NCBI RefSeq assembly: GCF_907177275.1
Contig: NZ_CAJSLV010000051.1
Location: 82,301 to 146,300 of the forward strand
Length of the DNA stretch: 64,000 bases
Direction: 5' to 3'
From: Actinacidiphila cocklensis
GTDB taxonomy: Bacteria > Actinomycetota > Actinomycetes > Streptomycetales > Streptomycetaceae
The position numbers were made by a program, and so were the translations under genes. Under the pieces are notes generated by a model. That model was not told where the DNA came from and ran no database searches. It saw nothing but the letters and a program-made list of their open reading frames with translations. Below, one piece after another: positions 8,643 to 17,675 of this stretch; the stretch's first letter is position 1; each line of letters starts with the position of its first letter.

Positions 8643-9728
8643 ATGGATCATCAGCAGACGCATCCCCCCGCAAAGTCGCGCCGGCGGGGAACGTTCCGCG
8701 CCGTCGCGGCCTCCTCCGCCGTCGTCGTCGCGGGAGTCATCGCCGCGGCCGGCCTGCTGCTCCCCGCCTCCGCCTCAGCCTCCGCCTTCGGCGAGGGAAC
8801 GACGGGCGACGGGTGGCCGTCCTCCGGCTACGGGAACTCCCAGCCCTCCGAGCAGCCCAGCCAGCCGGACAGCTCGTGGCCGGCCGGCTCGGCCGGCTCG
8901 GCCGGCTCGGACAGCTCGTGGCAGGAGCACTCGGACAGCTCCTGGCCGGTCGGCTCGGCCGGCTCGGCTGGCTCGGACAGCTCGTGGCAGGAGCACTCGG
9001 ACAGTTCGTGGCCCGCCAGCTCGGGTCCGGACAGTTCGTGGCCCGAGCAGACGACCAGCTGCCCGCCCACGACGTCCCCCACGACGCCGCCGACGTACAC
9101 CCACCCGTCGGGCCACCACCACCCGGGCCACCACCCGTCGCACCCGCCGACGACGCCGCCCACCAGCACGCCGCCGACGACGCCGTCGCACCACCCGGGC
9201 CACCACCCGTCGCACCATCCCTCGCACCACCCGAGCCAGCACCCCTCGCACCACCCGTCGCACCACCCGTCGCACCACCCGAGTCACCACCCGACGGGCC
9301 ACCCGTCGCACCCGCCCACGCACCACCCGAGCCACCCGCCGACGCATCACCCGTCGCATCACCCGAGTCACCACCCGACGGGCCACCCGTCGCACCCGCC
9401 CACGCACCACCCGTCCCACCCGCCGACGCATCACCCGTCGCACCCGCCGACGCATCACCCGTCGCACCCGCCGACGGACCACCCGAGCCACCCGCCGACG
9501 GATCACCCGTCGCACCCGCCGACGACGCCGCCCACCAGCACCCCGCCGACAACGACTCCGTGGCACCACCCCACGGGCCACCCGTCGCAGCCGCCCAGCA
9601 CGCCCCCTGGGCTGCCGCACACCGGCGCTGACGGAGTGGAGTGGATCGCCGCGTCCGCGGTCGCGGTACTGGGCGCCGGCGGAACGCTCGTCTACATGGC
9701 CCGACGCCGTCGCGGCCAGCACGGATGA
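8643..9728 (+). CDS. Secreted His/Pro-repeat surface protein with sortase-type C-terminus
   Basis: About 361 residues. A basic N-terminus (KSRRRGTFR) and hydrophobic core form a signal peptide to about residue 45. Residues 60-140 repeat DSSWP and DSSWQEHSD with GSAGSAGS spacers. Residues 140-320 are an almost pure His-Pro-Ser-Thr repeat (units HHPS, SHPPT). The end has LPHTG (about 326-330), a hydrophobic helix and RRRR, the layout of a sortase substrate. It should be wall-anchored and could bind metal ions through its many histidines, which is inference. ATG at 8628 would add five residues; neither start has a clear ribosome site. No sortase gene is nearby. Confidence 0.82.
   Translation: MDHQQTHPPAKSRRRGTFRAVAASSAVVVAGVIAAAGLLLPASASASAFGEGTTGDGWPSSGYGNSQPSEQPSQPDSSWPAGSAGSAGSDSSWQEHSDSSWPVGSAGSAGSDSSWQEHSDSSWPASSGPDSSWPEQTTSCPPTTSPTTPPTYTHPSGHHHPGHHPSHPPTTPPTSTPPTTPSHHPGHHPSHHPSHHPSQHPSHHPSHHPSHHPSHHPTGHPSHPPTHHPSHPPTHHPSHHPSHHPTGHPSHPPTHHPSHPPTHHPSHPPTHHPSHPPTDHPSHPPTDHPSHPPTTPPTSTPPTTTPWHHPTGHPSQPPSTPPGLPHTGADGVEWIAASAVAVLGAGGTLVYMARRRRGQHG
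9083..9600. repeat. Degenerate tandem repeat encoding His-Pro-Ser/Thr units
   Basis: The DNA repeats CACCCG(T/A)C(G/C)CACC-like units of 12-15 bp throughout, matching the HHPS and SHPPTH peptide repeats. Copy number probably varies between strains. The repeats keep several frames open on both strands, which explains the long antisense frames here. Confidence 0.8.
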
Positions 9729-9791
9729 GGCTGTCCCCGCGGTAACACCCGGTAACCGCCGCGCCTACCCCCAGCGGCGGTGCGTGGGAAT

Positions 9792-9830
9792 CCGGCCGTC
9801 GTACGCCGTCACCCGGCGTACGACGGCCGG
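9792..9830 (+). terminator. Perfect 17-bp hairpin after the surface protein gene
   Basis: Positions 9792-9808 pair perfectly with 9814-9830 around a TCACC loop, 63 bp past the stop codon. No T-run follows, which is usual for Streptomyces terminators. It also lies upstream of the VanZ-like gene. Confidence 0.65.
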
Positions 9831-9879
9831 TCCCGGGTATGCGGCGCCAAGTAGGCGTCCGCAGGGAGGGGTTACGGCC

Positions 9880-10644
9880 ATGGCGATCCGTGTCGCACTG
9901 CTCGACCGGATGCGTGGGCCGCGGCCCACGGCGAAGCCCAAGCCGAAACCGGCCGCGAAGCCGGTGCCGGCGGTGAAGCCGAAGTCCAAGTCGGCGGTGA
10001 AGCCGGCCACCAAGCCGGCTGCGAAGCCGAACAAGCCGGCTGCGAAGCCGAACAAGCCGGCTGCGAAGCCGAAGCGGACGCCGAGGCCACGACCGCGCCC
10101 CCGCGGGCGTAAGACCCCGCCGCCGGTGCTGCAACGCCGCACCCTCGGCCCGACGCTCGCGCGGGCCGCGGTCATGGCCGCCGCCATCGTCTGCATGGTC
10201 GCCTTCGCGGCGGCGCTGGCGAAGGTCACGCTGGTGCCGTCGCCGTCGTCCGACTCCTTGATCCACACGAACCTGCGCCCGGGGGCGTCCATCCGCGCGT
10301 ACCTCGACCAGCCGGCGCTGCGCGACACGGTCAAGCAGATCGGCGGCAACGTGCTGCTCGGGGTGCCCTTCGGCATCCTGCTCCCGATGCTCTTCCCGCG
10401 TGCCCGCGGACTGCTCCGGGTCGCCGTCCTCACCGCGCTGGTGATGGTGCTCATCGAGGCGACGCAGGGGGCGATGGTGGAGGGCCGCGCGTTCGACATC
10501 GACGACGTCATCCTCAACACGACGGGCGCGCTCCTCGGCTACCTCATCCTGGGCCGCCGCCTGGGCTCCGCCCTCCACCCCCACCGCAACCACTGGTGGC
10601 ACCGCTTCCGTCGCGACCCCCCGAGAGAGCCCAAGCGCCCGTGA
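9880..10644 (+). CDS. VanZ-like family membrane protein with Lys-Pro-rich N-terminus
   Basis: 254 residues. After about 12 residues comes a Lys/Pro/Ala repeat (KPAAKPNKPAAKP and variants, to about residue 80), then four likely membrane segments starting near residue 92. The VanZ core includes LRDTVKQIGGNVLLGVPFG and the DIDDVILNTTGALLGY signature. VanZ proteins are linked to teicoplanin resistance in enterococci, but most homologues have no known role. The basic tail would be cytoplasmic and may bind nucleic acid or acidic lipids (inference). The start at ATG 9880 is fixed by GGAGGG 9 nt upstream. Confidence 0.88.
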   Translation: MAIRVALLDRMRGPRPTAKPKPKPAAKPVPAVKPKSKSAVKPATKPAAKPNKPAAKPNKPAAKPKRTPRPRPRPRGRKTPPPVLQRRTLGPTLARAAVMAAAIVCMVAFAAALAKVTLVPSPSSDSLIHTNLRPGASIRAYLDQPALRDTVKQIGGNVLLGVPFGILLPMLFPRARGLLRVAVLTALVMVLIEATQGAMVEGRAFDIDDVILNTTGALLGYLILGRRLGSALHPHRNHWWHRFRRDPPREPKRP

Positions 10645-10654
10645 GGGCACCCTT

Positions 10655-10844
10655 CAGGGGCGCGCAACCACCCACCGGCCGGTGGTCCGTCTCCGACAGC
10701 AATTGCCCCTCCGGGCCGGTGACGACCTGCGCCCGGGCGGTGGGCTGGTCGCGCAGTTCCCCGCGCCCCTATGTGCTCGGCTCTGCCGCAGAGGTCAACC
10801 TCCAGGGGCGCGAGGAACGGCGCGACCCACCCACCGGCCGGTGG
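10655..10844. repeat. Three copies of a Streptomyces intergenic REP-like element
   Basis: Copy A (10655-10685) begins CAGGGGCGCG and ends ACCGGCCGGTGG. Copy C (10803-10844) has the same start and end. Copy B (10740-10770) is the inverse form, GTGGGCTGGTCGCGCAG running to CCCGCGCCCCT. Sequences of this kind recur between convergent genes in many Streptomyces genomes. The block fills the gap between the convergent VanZ-like and helicase-associated genes and may also terminate transcription. Confidence 0.7.
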
Positions 10845-10880
10845 CGGCGGGGGGCGACGTGAGGCCCGTCATGGGCCAGG

Positions 10881-13358
10881 TCAGGACGGGTCTTCGGCGA
10901 GTTCCGCCACGCCGGTGATGCGGTGGATCGCGAAGGTGCGGACCTCGTCCGCAGTGTGGTCGTAGGCGGTGACGTAACCGCCTTCGACTCGCACCGGCGC
11001 GATGACGCGCTGCGTGGCGTTGCCCTCCGCGTTGACGTACCCGATCCAGAGCGACTCGCCGGTCAGGACGGCGGACTGCACCGTGGCGAGGGTGTCGGCC
11101 GCCGGGGTGCGGGGGAGGCCGGGGGGCGGGTCGGACGGGGTGCGGTGGACGGCGGTGGCCGCCCGGTCGCCCGCCCTGATCGCCTTGACCGCGAGCCCGA
11201 GCAGCGCGGCGTCCGGCACGGGCGGCCCGTCGGGCACGGGGACGGGCGGCGTACGCGGCGGGGTGCGGCGGGCGTCGGGCCGGGTGATGAGCACGTCGCC
11301 GTCTGCGGACTCCGCGGCGGGGGCCAGGCCCATGGCCCGGAGCCGTTCGAGCAGCGTCGAGGGGTCGGTCTGGGCGGCGAGCACCGTGGGGGCGAGCCGG
11401 CGCAGCCCGAGCCCGGAGGCGCGGCGGTCCGCGAGCAGCTCGGTGAGCAGCGCGTCGTCGTCGCAGCGCAGATACGCCGCTGCCGCCCCGACCCGCAGCG
11501 TCCCGTGCCGCCGGGCCATGTCGTCGATGAGGTAGCTGAGCGGCTGCGGCACCGGGGTGCGGGAGTGCTTGGTGAGGAAGGCCTGCAGCTCAGCGGCCGT
11601 ACGCCCGGCGTCCAGGGCGCGGCGTACGGAGTCGGGCGTGAAGCGGTAGACGGTCGCGCCGCCCTTGGACTCGATGTCGGCCAGGACGCCCAGCGTCTCG
11701 GCGAGCGCGGCGACCAGCGGGCCGGGGGCGACCGCGGTGAGGTCGGCCTGGAGCAGCACGTGGTCGAGGGGTTCCGGCAGCAGCGGGGAGAGCAGCGCGG
11801 CGGCCCGGTCCTGGCCGAGCCCTTCCGCCGAGTCCAGCAGCGGCCTGGCGTGCGCGGCGAGCGCGCCCCGGCCCGTCACGCCGAGGGTCTCCGCGTCCTC
11901 CAGCGTCCAGCCGAGCAGGTCCTCGCGCAGCGCGTCGGCCGCGGCCCGCAGCGGGCGGTCCCAGCGCAGCCTGGCCAGCAGGTCCCCCCGGCCGGCCGCC
12001 GCGCCGAGCGGCAGCGCGGCCAGCAGCCGCAGCGCTCCGCGGCGTACCCGGGGGGCGAGCGAGCGGTCCAGGTCGGGGCCGAGCGCCGCCAGCGCCCTGC
12101 CCTTCGGGTCGCGCGTGCCGACCAGGCCTGCCGTGCGGGTGGCGGCCAGCCACGCGGCGGCCAGCGCCGCCCACTGCCGCTCGGCGGGCAGCAGCAGCCA
12201 CTCGTCGGCGGCCGGCGTGGGGGCGTAGGCCTCGTCGACCTCGCCGTCGGTGGCGACGAGGCCGGCAGCGTAGGCCAGTTCCAGCCAGAAGGCGGTCTGC
12301 GGCTCGGTGAGGTCCAGCGCGGCCGCCGTACGCCGCAGGTCGCGGACGCTGATGCCGCCGGCCCGCAGCACCGCGGGGCCGCCGGTCTGCCACTCCTTGA
12401 GCAGGTCGGTGACCGTGCGTACGGCCGTGAAGGCCTGGCCCGCGGCGGTGGCGTCCACCGTCTTCGCGGTGCGCTGCACCGGGGCGACGGCCGGCGGCAC
12501 CGGCTGCGGGGTGCGGTGCGCGCGGCCGGCCCGCAGGGCGAGCGCGGCCTCCCGGGGCAGGACGACGTTGTGCTGCCCTGCGGGCAGCAGCAGGCCGCGG
12601 GCCAGCAGCCACTGCACGGGAGTGCCCGCGCCCGCCGCCCGTACCGCCGCGGTCGCGTCCCTGACCTCGCCGTACGGCGGCCCCCACACCAGCCGGTCGA
12701 GCACCGCCCGCGCGCCCTCCGGCGCCTCCGCGAGCAGCGCCCCGAAGCGCTCGGGGTCGGCGAACAGCCCGGCCAGCGCGGTGATCGCGCTGCTCGGGTC
12801 GTGCGTCGCGGCGAGGCCCGCGTCCGCGAGCACCTCCTGGAGCCGGGCCGGCGACATCCCGGCCGTCGCCTCGGCCACGGAAGGGCCGAGCCCGGTCGGG
12901 GACGGCGTCGCGGCGGACGGCGCGAGCACGTCCCGCGCGGTACGCACCAGCCGCAGCCGGTCCTCCTCGCCCCAGATGAGCCCGTGCTCGCGCAGCGCGG
13001 CCACGGCCCGCGGCAGCGCGCCGGCCACGGCGGCGGCGACGTCCGGGTCCAGCGCCTCGCCGACGCCGGCCACGGGCGACCGCCCGGTCATCAGCTCACG
13101 CAGCGTGTCGTACGGGCAGCCGTCCGCGGTCACCGCCAGCGCCTCGGCGGCCTGCTGCGTGAACGCGTCGAGGTGGTCGAGCGCCCGCAGCACCGACGTG
13201 CGCGTCGCGGCGCGGGTCGCGAGCTGCGTGAGGTCGGTGGGCACCGGGGCGAGCAGGTCGGGCCGCGCGCGCAGCAGCGCGGCCAGCGCGTCGTCGTCAC
13301 GTGCGCGCAGGTCCTCCGCGAGGGTGCGCGGGGCACCGCTGCTGCCTCCGGTCGTCAT
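10881..13358 (-). CDS. Helicase-associated domain protein (XPB partner family)
   Basis: 825 residues, Leu/Ala-rich. The family is the actinobacterial helicase-associated protein usually encoded beside XPB (mycobacterial genomes show the same pairing). The N-terminal half is a set of winged-helix-like repeats (LRARDDDALAALLRARPDLL at about 14-33). A helicase-C-like module lies in the middle to late part (PLSYLIDDMARRHGTLRVG). The last 65 residues (SLWIGYVNAEGNATQRVIAPV) resemble a WYL sensor domain. It has no Walker motifs. The ATG at 13356-13358 has TAATGT 7 nt upstream, suggesting a leaderless mRNA. Function is unproven; a DNA-repair role is inferred from its linkage with XPB. Confidence 0.85.
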   Translation of the reverse strand: MTTGGSSGAPRTLAEDLRARDDDALAALLRARPDLLAPVPTDLTQLATRAATRTSVLRALDHLDAFTQQAAEALAVTADGCPYDTLRELMTGRSPVAGVGEALDPDVAAAVAGALPRAVAALREHGLIWGEEDRLRLVRTARDVLAPSAATPSPTGLGPSVAEATAGMSPARLQEVLADAGLAATHDPSSAITALAGLFADPERFGALLAEAPEGARAVLDRLVWGPPYGEVRDATAAVRAAGAGTPVQWLLARGLLLPAGQHNVVLPREAALALRAGRAHRTPQPVPPAVAPVQRTAKTVDATAAGQAFTAVRTVTDLLKEWQTGGPAVLRAGGISVRDLRRTAAALDLTEPQTAFWLELAYAAGLVATDGEVDEAYAPTPAADEWLLLPAERQWAALAAAWLAATRTAGLVGTRDPKGRALAALGPDLDRSLAPRVRRGALRLLAALPLGAAAGRGDLLARLRWDRPLRAAADALREDLLGWTLEDAETLGVTGRGALAAHARPLLDSAEGLGQDRAAALLSPLLPEPLDHVLLQADLTAVAPGPLVAALAETLGVLADIESKGGATVYRFTPDSVRRALDAGRTAAELQAFLTKHSRTPVPQPLSYLIDDMARRHGTLRVGAAAAYLRCDDDALLTELLADRRASGLGLRRLAPTVLAAQTDPSTLLERLRAMGLAPAAESADGDVLITRPDARRTPPRTPPVPVPDGPPVPDAALLGLAVKAIRAGDRAATAVHRTPSDPPPGLPRTPAADTLATVQSAVLTGESLWIGYVNAEGNATQRVIAPVRVEGGYVTAYDHTADEVRTFAIHRITGVAELAEDPS

Positions 13359-13621
13359 CCGTCCCACATTAGGCCCTGTCCGGCCCCTCACGCGGAGTAC
13401 GGGCCCCGGATACGCGCTGAAGGCGGTTTCAGCCTCCGTTTCCGCCCGGCTCGCGTGCTTCATCCGCCTGCTGCTCGCCGTCGCCCTCGGGAGGATCGCG
13501 GCCGGCGGGTGTCCGAGCCGCGACAGCACGGGGGCGCGGCGGTGTCCGCGGGGACAGGCGCCGCGGTGGGCGGTACCGTCGGCGAAAGCGGAGTGCGGTC
13601 CGGGCAAAGGGAGTTGGAGCG

Positions 13622-14584
13622 GTGGGGGTCGAGAGCGATCGGCTGGTGTTCGACTATCTGAGCCGGGTCGGGGACCTGGCGCAGACCGCGATGCCCGCCG
13701 CCCAGCGGATGCAGCTGGTCGCGCAGCTGCGCAACGACATCGACCGGGAGCGGCGCGGCGCCGACTCCGAGGCCGCGGTACGGCGGATCCTGGGGCGGAT
13801 CGGCAGCCCGGACGACGTCGTCGAGGCCGCCGCGGGCCAGGGCGGTTCCCGGCCCGAGGCGGCGCAGCCCGAGGAGCCGCCCCCCGGGTCGTACGGGCCG
13901 TATGCCAAGGGGCCGGGGCCGCAGGTGCCGCGCGCGGCGCGGGTGCCCAGGCCCGGCAAGGGGCAGGACGCGGACGGCGCCGGGGACTCCGGCGACGGAG
14001 GCCGGGAGTGGTGGCAGGGCGGCGGGCGGCCGCGGGCCGGTGACGAGCTGGCCGGGCTGCCCGGGATGACCGGCGGGGTCTTCATCTCCTTCGACGACGA
14101 GGAGTTGGACCCGGAGGACCTGCCGCCGGGCGCGAAAGCGGGCGCTGCACCGCCGGTTGAGGAAGCCGAGGCCGAGGAGGCCGTGGAGCCGGCCGCGCGG
14201 CGGCGGCGCCTGCTGCGGCGCAGGCCGCGCACGGAGGGGCGGCGCCGCAACTGGGGCAGCCCGGTGCTGCTGCTGGCCGCCGCGCTGCTGGTCGTGGGGG
14301 CCGCGATCGGCTCGCTGATCCCGCTCGGGCTCGGCTGGCTGGCCGCCTACCTGTCCCGCAGGCTCAGCAGGCCGCAGGCCAAGTTCGCGGTGCTGTTCAT
14401 CCCCGGCGCCTTCGCGGCCGGGATGCTGGTGTGGATCTGGGGCCGGGACGTCGGCAAGTGGGGCGCCCCGATCGCGCAGGGCCAGATGGGGCAGGCCTTC
14501 CAGGACGCGTACCCGTCGACGATCCGGATGGCCGCCGTCGGCACCGCGCTGTACGTGCTGTGGCGGAACCGGCGGTCGGGGTGA
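13622..14584 (+). CDS. HAAS-domain membrane protein
   Basis: 320 residues. The first 65 residues (RLVFDYLSRVGDLAQTAMP to SPDDVVEAA) match the HAAS/DUF1700 helical signalling domain. Next is a long Pro/Gly/acidic linker (about 80-200), a basic stretch RRRRLLRRRPR, and three predicted membrane helices (about 217-240, 258-280, 303-315). HAAS domains often couple membrane proteins to PadR-type regulators, but none adjoins here. The start is GTG at 13622 with GGGAG about 9 nt upstream. The exact function is unknown. Confidence 0.85.
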   Translation: MGVESDRLVFDYLSRVGDLAQTAMPAAQRMQLVAQLRNDIDRERRGADSEAAVRRILGRIGSPDDVVEAAAGQGGSRPEAAQPEEPPPGSYGPYAKGPGPQVPRAARVPRPGKGQDADGAGDSGDGGREWWQGGGRPRAGDELAGLPGMTGGVFISFDDEELDPEDLPPGAKAGAAPPVEEAEAEEAVEPAARRRRLLRRRPRTEGRRRNWGSPVLLLAAALLVVGAAIGSLIPLGLGWLAAYLSRRLSRPQAKFAVLFIPGAFAAGMLVWIWGRDVGKWGAPIAQGQMGQAFQDAYPSTIRMAAVGTALYVLWRNRRSG

Positions 14585-14618
14585 GCCGGCGGTCGGGTTG
14601 AGCCGGCGGTCGGGGTGA
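14568..14618. repeat. Three tandem copies of a 17-bp unit across a stop codon
   Basis: Units at 14568-14584, 14585-14601 and 14602-14618 read (A/G)CCGGCGGTCGGG(G/T)TGA. The first unit contains the last codons and the TGA stop of the HAAS-domain gene; the others follow directly. Confidence 0.85.
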
Positions 14619-14636
14619 ACTCCCCGGCTGCGGTGC

Positions 14637-15635
14637 CTACTTCGCGGTGAGGTCCTGCTGCAGCTCGTCGAGGATCTTGCCGGCGGCGGTGTATCCGATG
14701 CCCTGGTACCAGAGCTGGTCGTCCACCCGGTGGGCGTGGCCCGCGCCGACCGCGGTGAGCTGCTTCCACAGCGGACTCCCGGTCACCTGCGTCTCCTTGG
14801 CGGCCTTCGGGTCGCCGTAGGTGGCGTAGAAGAGGGCGTCGCCGTCGGCCTTGTCGATCTGCTCGGGGCTGACGTCGACGTCGAGCCGGTCGACGTCCTG
14901 CACCGCGGGCCGTGCCAGGCCGACGTCCTTGAGGACAGTGCCGATGTAACTGGCGTTGCCGTACAGCCGGATGTCCGCGCCCTCCACGAAGCGCACCATG
15001 CTCACCTTCGTCGCCGCCGCCTTCGCGGCCCCGCCGAGCGCCGCGGTGACAGCCGCCACGTGGTCCTTGTACGCCGCGAGCACCTGTGCGGCCTGCGCGG
15101 TACGGCCCAACGCGGCCGCGTGCAGCTGGAAGTCGGCCTTCCACGGCGCACCGGTCGACTCGGTCAGCACGGTCGGCGCGATGTGGGACAGGGCGTCGTA
15201 GTGAGCGCCGTCCCTGACCTTGCTGCTGAGGATCAGGTCGGGCCTGAGGGCGGCGACCGCCTCCAGGTTGGGGCTGGCGATCCCGCCGACGTTCGTGATC
15301 CCGGCCAGCGCGTCCTGCGGCAGGTAGTCGAGGAAGCCGGAGCTGGTGCCCGCGCTGGTCGCGCCGACCGGCTTGACGCCGAGGGTGATCGCCGAGTCCA
15401 GCTCCGCGGTGTCCAGGACGACCACCCGCTGCGGATGGTCGGGCACCTTCACAGGACCCATGGCCGTGTCGACGGTGTGCGTGCCGGACGCCGCCGTGTC
15501 CTTGCCCGAGTCCTTGCCCTTGCCCGAGTCGGAGGAGCCGCCGGACGAACAGGCCGCCGTCGCCAGTGCCGTACAGAGCAGCACGGCGGCGACGGCGGTC
15601 AGGCGGGTCGAACGGGCGCTGCTGCTACGGGACAT
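14637..15635 (-). CDS. Iron-siderophore ABC transporter substrate-binding lipoprotein
   Basis: 332 residues. The signal peptide ends in the lipobox ATAAC with acylated Cys29, followed by a Ser/Gly/Lys-rich tether. The mature part is a FecB/FhuD-type periplasmic-binding fold: VKVPDHPQRVVVLDTAELD, NLEAVAALRPDLILSS and KQLTAVGAGHAHRVDDQLW. It captures ferric siderophore at the outer face of the membrane. It is the last gene of the leftward import operon, starting 13 bp after the ATPase gene ends. Which siderophore it binds cannot be told. Confidence 0.94.
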   Translation of the reverse strand: MSRSSSARSTRLTAVAAVLLCTALATAACSSGGSSDSGKGKDSGKDTAASGTHTVDTAMGPVKVPDHPQRVVVLDTAELDSAITLGVKPVGATSAGTSSGFLDYLPQDALAGITNVGGIASPNLEAVAALRPDLILSSKVRDGAHYDALSHIAPTVLTESTGAPWKADFQLHAAALGRTAQAAQVLAAYKDHVAAVTAALGGAAKAAATKVSMVRFVEGADIRLYGNASYIGTVLKDVGLARPAVQDVDRLDVDVSPEQIDKADGDALFYATYGDPKAAKETQVTGSPLWKQLTAVGAGHAHRVDDQLWYQGIGYTAAGKILDELQQDLTAK

Positions 15636-15648
15636 GGCGGATCTCCGT

Positions 15649-16581
15649 TCAGAGATGCGGAGTTGCTGCGGCGTCGTGCGGTGTGTCGTCGGACGGCTTC
15701 CAGGGTTCGCCGGGCACGACCAGCGGGCTGCCGGTCACCGGGTCGGGCACGACGACCGACGCGAGGCCGAACACCTCGCGTACCAGCTCCGCGGTGACGA
15801 CCTCGCCGGGCGGACCCTCGGCGACGATCCGGCCGGCCTTCATCGCGATGAGGTGGTCGGCGTAACGGGCGGCCTGGTTGAGGTCGTGCAGCACCGCCAC
15901 GACGGTGCGCCCGCGCTCCCGGTTGAGGCGGCGTACGAGGTCGAGCACCTCGACCTGGTGGGCGATGTCCAGGAAGGTCGTCGGCTCGTCGAGCAGCAGC
16001 AGGTCGGTGTCCTGGGCCAGGGCCATCGCGATCCAGGCCCGCTGCCGCTGCCCGCCGGACAGCTCGTCGACCAGCCGTCCCGCCAGGTCGCTCGTCGCCG
16101 TACGCTCCATGGCCTCGGCGACCAGCCGCTCGTCGGACTCCGACCACTGCTGCCACCACTTCTGGTGCGGCTGGCGGCCGCGCGAGACCAGGTCGGCGAC
16201 GGTGATGCCCTCCGGCGGCACCGGCGACTGCGGCAGCAGGCCGAGGGTGCGGGCGATCTGCCGGGTCGGGACGCGGGCCAGCTCGGCGCCGTCCAGCAGG
16301 ACCGAGCCGTGCCGCGGCTTGAGCAGCCTGCCGAGGGCTCGCAGCAGGGTCGACTTGCCGCAGGCGTTGGGGCCGACGATGACCGTGACCCGGCCGTCGG
16401 GGATCTCCAGGTCGAGCGCGTCGACCACGACCCGGTCCTCGTAGGCGAGGGTGAGGCCGCGGGCGGCGAGCCGGTTCTTCGGCACGTCGCTGCGGGCGCC
16501 GCCCGCACGGTCCCGAGCGGGCCCGGCGGCGGTCGCCGCCTTCTGCGCGGGGACGGACGGGGTGGGCTCAGGGGTCGTCAT
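15649..16581 (-). CDS. Iron-siderophore ABC transporter ATP-binding protein (FecE/FepC type)
   Basis: 310 residues. A 35-residue Ala/Pro-rich leader precedes the core. Walker A is GPNACGKST (about 69-77), the signature is LSGGQRQR (about 171-178), and Walker B is [12 protein letters not shown]. This is the FepC/FecE form that powers ferric-siderophore import. The ATG at 16579-16581 overlaps the TGA of the upstream permease gene (ATGA), so translation is probably coupled. A longer frame to 17499 is an artefact of GC-rich codons opposite the permease. Confidence 0.95.
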   Translation of the reverse strand: MTTPEPTPSVPAQKAATAAGPARDRAGGARSDVPKNRLAARGLTLAYEDRVVVDALDLEIPDGRVTVIVGPNACGKSTLLRALGRLLKPRHGSVLLDGAELARVPTRQIARTLGLLPQSPVPPEGITVADLVSRGRQPHQKWWQQWSESDERLVAEAMERTATSDLAGRLVDELSGGQRQRAWIAMALAQDTDLLLLDEPTTFLDIAHQVEVLDLVRRLNRERGRTVVAVLHDLNQAARYADHLIAMKAGRIVAEGPPGEVVTAELVREVFGLASVVVPDPVTGSPLVVPGEPWKPSDDTPHDAAATPHL

Positions 16582-17675
16582 GACGGCTCTCCGGAACGGC
16601 TGCGGCCGCGGACGATCAGCCACATCAGGTAGGGCGCACCGACGGCGGCGGTCATCACGCCGACCGGCAGCTCGGTCGGCGAGAACAGCTTGCGGGCCAG
16701 CAGATCGGCGACCACCACGACCAGCGCGCCGGTCAGGGCGGAGGCCAGCAGCGGGATCTGCGCGGTCCTGGTCAGCCGACGGGCGATCTGCGGGGCGAGC
16801 AGCGCCACGAAGTCCACAGGACCCGCCGCCCCGGTGGCGACCGAGGCCAGCACGACGCCGAGCGCGACCAGGCCGAACCTGACCCTGCCCAGCCTGATGC
16901 CGAGCGCCGTCGCGGTGTCGTCGTCGAAGGACACGCTGCGCTGCGCCCGCGCCGCCCACAGCGCGCACGGCACCGCGACGAGCAGCACCAGCGCCAGCGG
17001 CCGCGCCTCGGCGTAGCCGCGGCCGTTGAGCGAACCGGTCAGCCAGACCTTGGCCTGCTGGGCGACCAGGTAGTCGCCCTTGGTCAGGAACAGCTGCGTC
17101 ACCGACGACAGCGCCACCGAGAAGCCGATCCCGATGAGCACGAAGCGGGCCGCGTGCAGCCCGCGCCGCCGCGCGAAGACGTAGACCAGGGCCGCGGCCG
17201 TCAGCCCGCCGGCGACCGAGAGGTAGGGCAGCGCGGTGTACGACGTCACGCCGTACGTCATCGCGGCCACCGTCACCGCACCCGCGCCATGGGTCACGCC
17301 GATGACGTCCGGGCTGGCCAGCGGGTTGCGGGCGACGGTCTGGATCAGCGCTCCCGACACCCCGAAGGCCGCGCCGACCAGCAGGCCCAGCACGAGCCGC
17401 GGCTCGCGCAGCTCGCCGACCACCAGCTCGTCCGGGCTCGGCCGCCCGAAGACCACCTTCACCACCTCGCCGGGCGCCACGAAGGACTCCCCGACGCACA
17501 GATACGCCACGCAGACCGCCGCCAGCAGCACGGCAAGCACGCAGGTGACCGCGAGCGCACGCCGGTGCACCAGGAAGGAGCCGCGCCCGCCGGGGCGCAC
17601 GACGGCGTAGCCCGCGGGCCGGAACCGGGCGGCGGGACGGGGCACCTGAGGGGGCGCAGGACGGGTCGCGCTCAT
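16578..17675 (-). CDS. Iron-siderophore ABC transporter permease (FecD/FepG type)
   Basis: 365 residues with about nine to ten membrane helices. The N-terminal 40 residues are cytoplasmic and basic. Family motifs are [41 protein letters not shown] and the C-terminal [21 protein letters not shown]. It forms one half of the import channel. Its ATG (17673-17675) overlaps the stop of the next permease gene by ATGA, and its own stop overlaps the ATPase start, so the three genes are translationally coupled. Confidence 0.95.
   Translation of the reverse strand: MSATRPAPPQVPRPAARFRPAGYAVVRPGGRGSFLVHRRALAVTCVLAVLLAAVCVAYLCVGESFVAPGEVVKVVFGRPSPDELVVGELREPRLVLGLLVGAAFGVSGALIQTVARNPLASPDVIGVTHGAGAVTVAAMTYGVTSYTALPYLSVAGGLTAAALVYVFARRRGLHAARFVLIGIGFSVALSSVTQLFLTKGDYLVAQQAKVWLTGSLNGRGYAEARPLALVLLVAVPCALWAARAQRSVSFDDDTATALGIRLGRVRFGLVALGVVLASVATGAAGPVDFVALLAPQIARRLTRTAQIPLLASALTGALVVVVADLLARKLFSPTELPVGVMTAAVGAPYLMWLIVRGRSRSGEPS

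Noticed and set aside
9083..9600. Possible CRISPR-like array in the regular repeats
   Set aside because: Repeats are short, degenerate and in frame with a His-Pro protein, with no unique spacers and no cas genes.
8737..10650. 637-codon frame on the minus strand opposite the surface protein and VanZ-like genes
   Set aside because: It follows the repeats of the sense genes and gives Arg/Gly/Ser-rich low-complexity sequence. Both sense genes have clear domains and, for VanZ, a ribosome site.
10923..13661. 912-codon plus-strand frame opposite the helicase-associated gene
   Set aside because: Arg/Gly/Gln-rich shadow; the minus-strand gene has the recognisable family and promoter.
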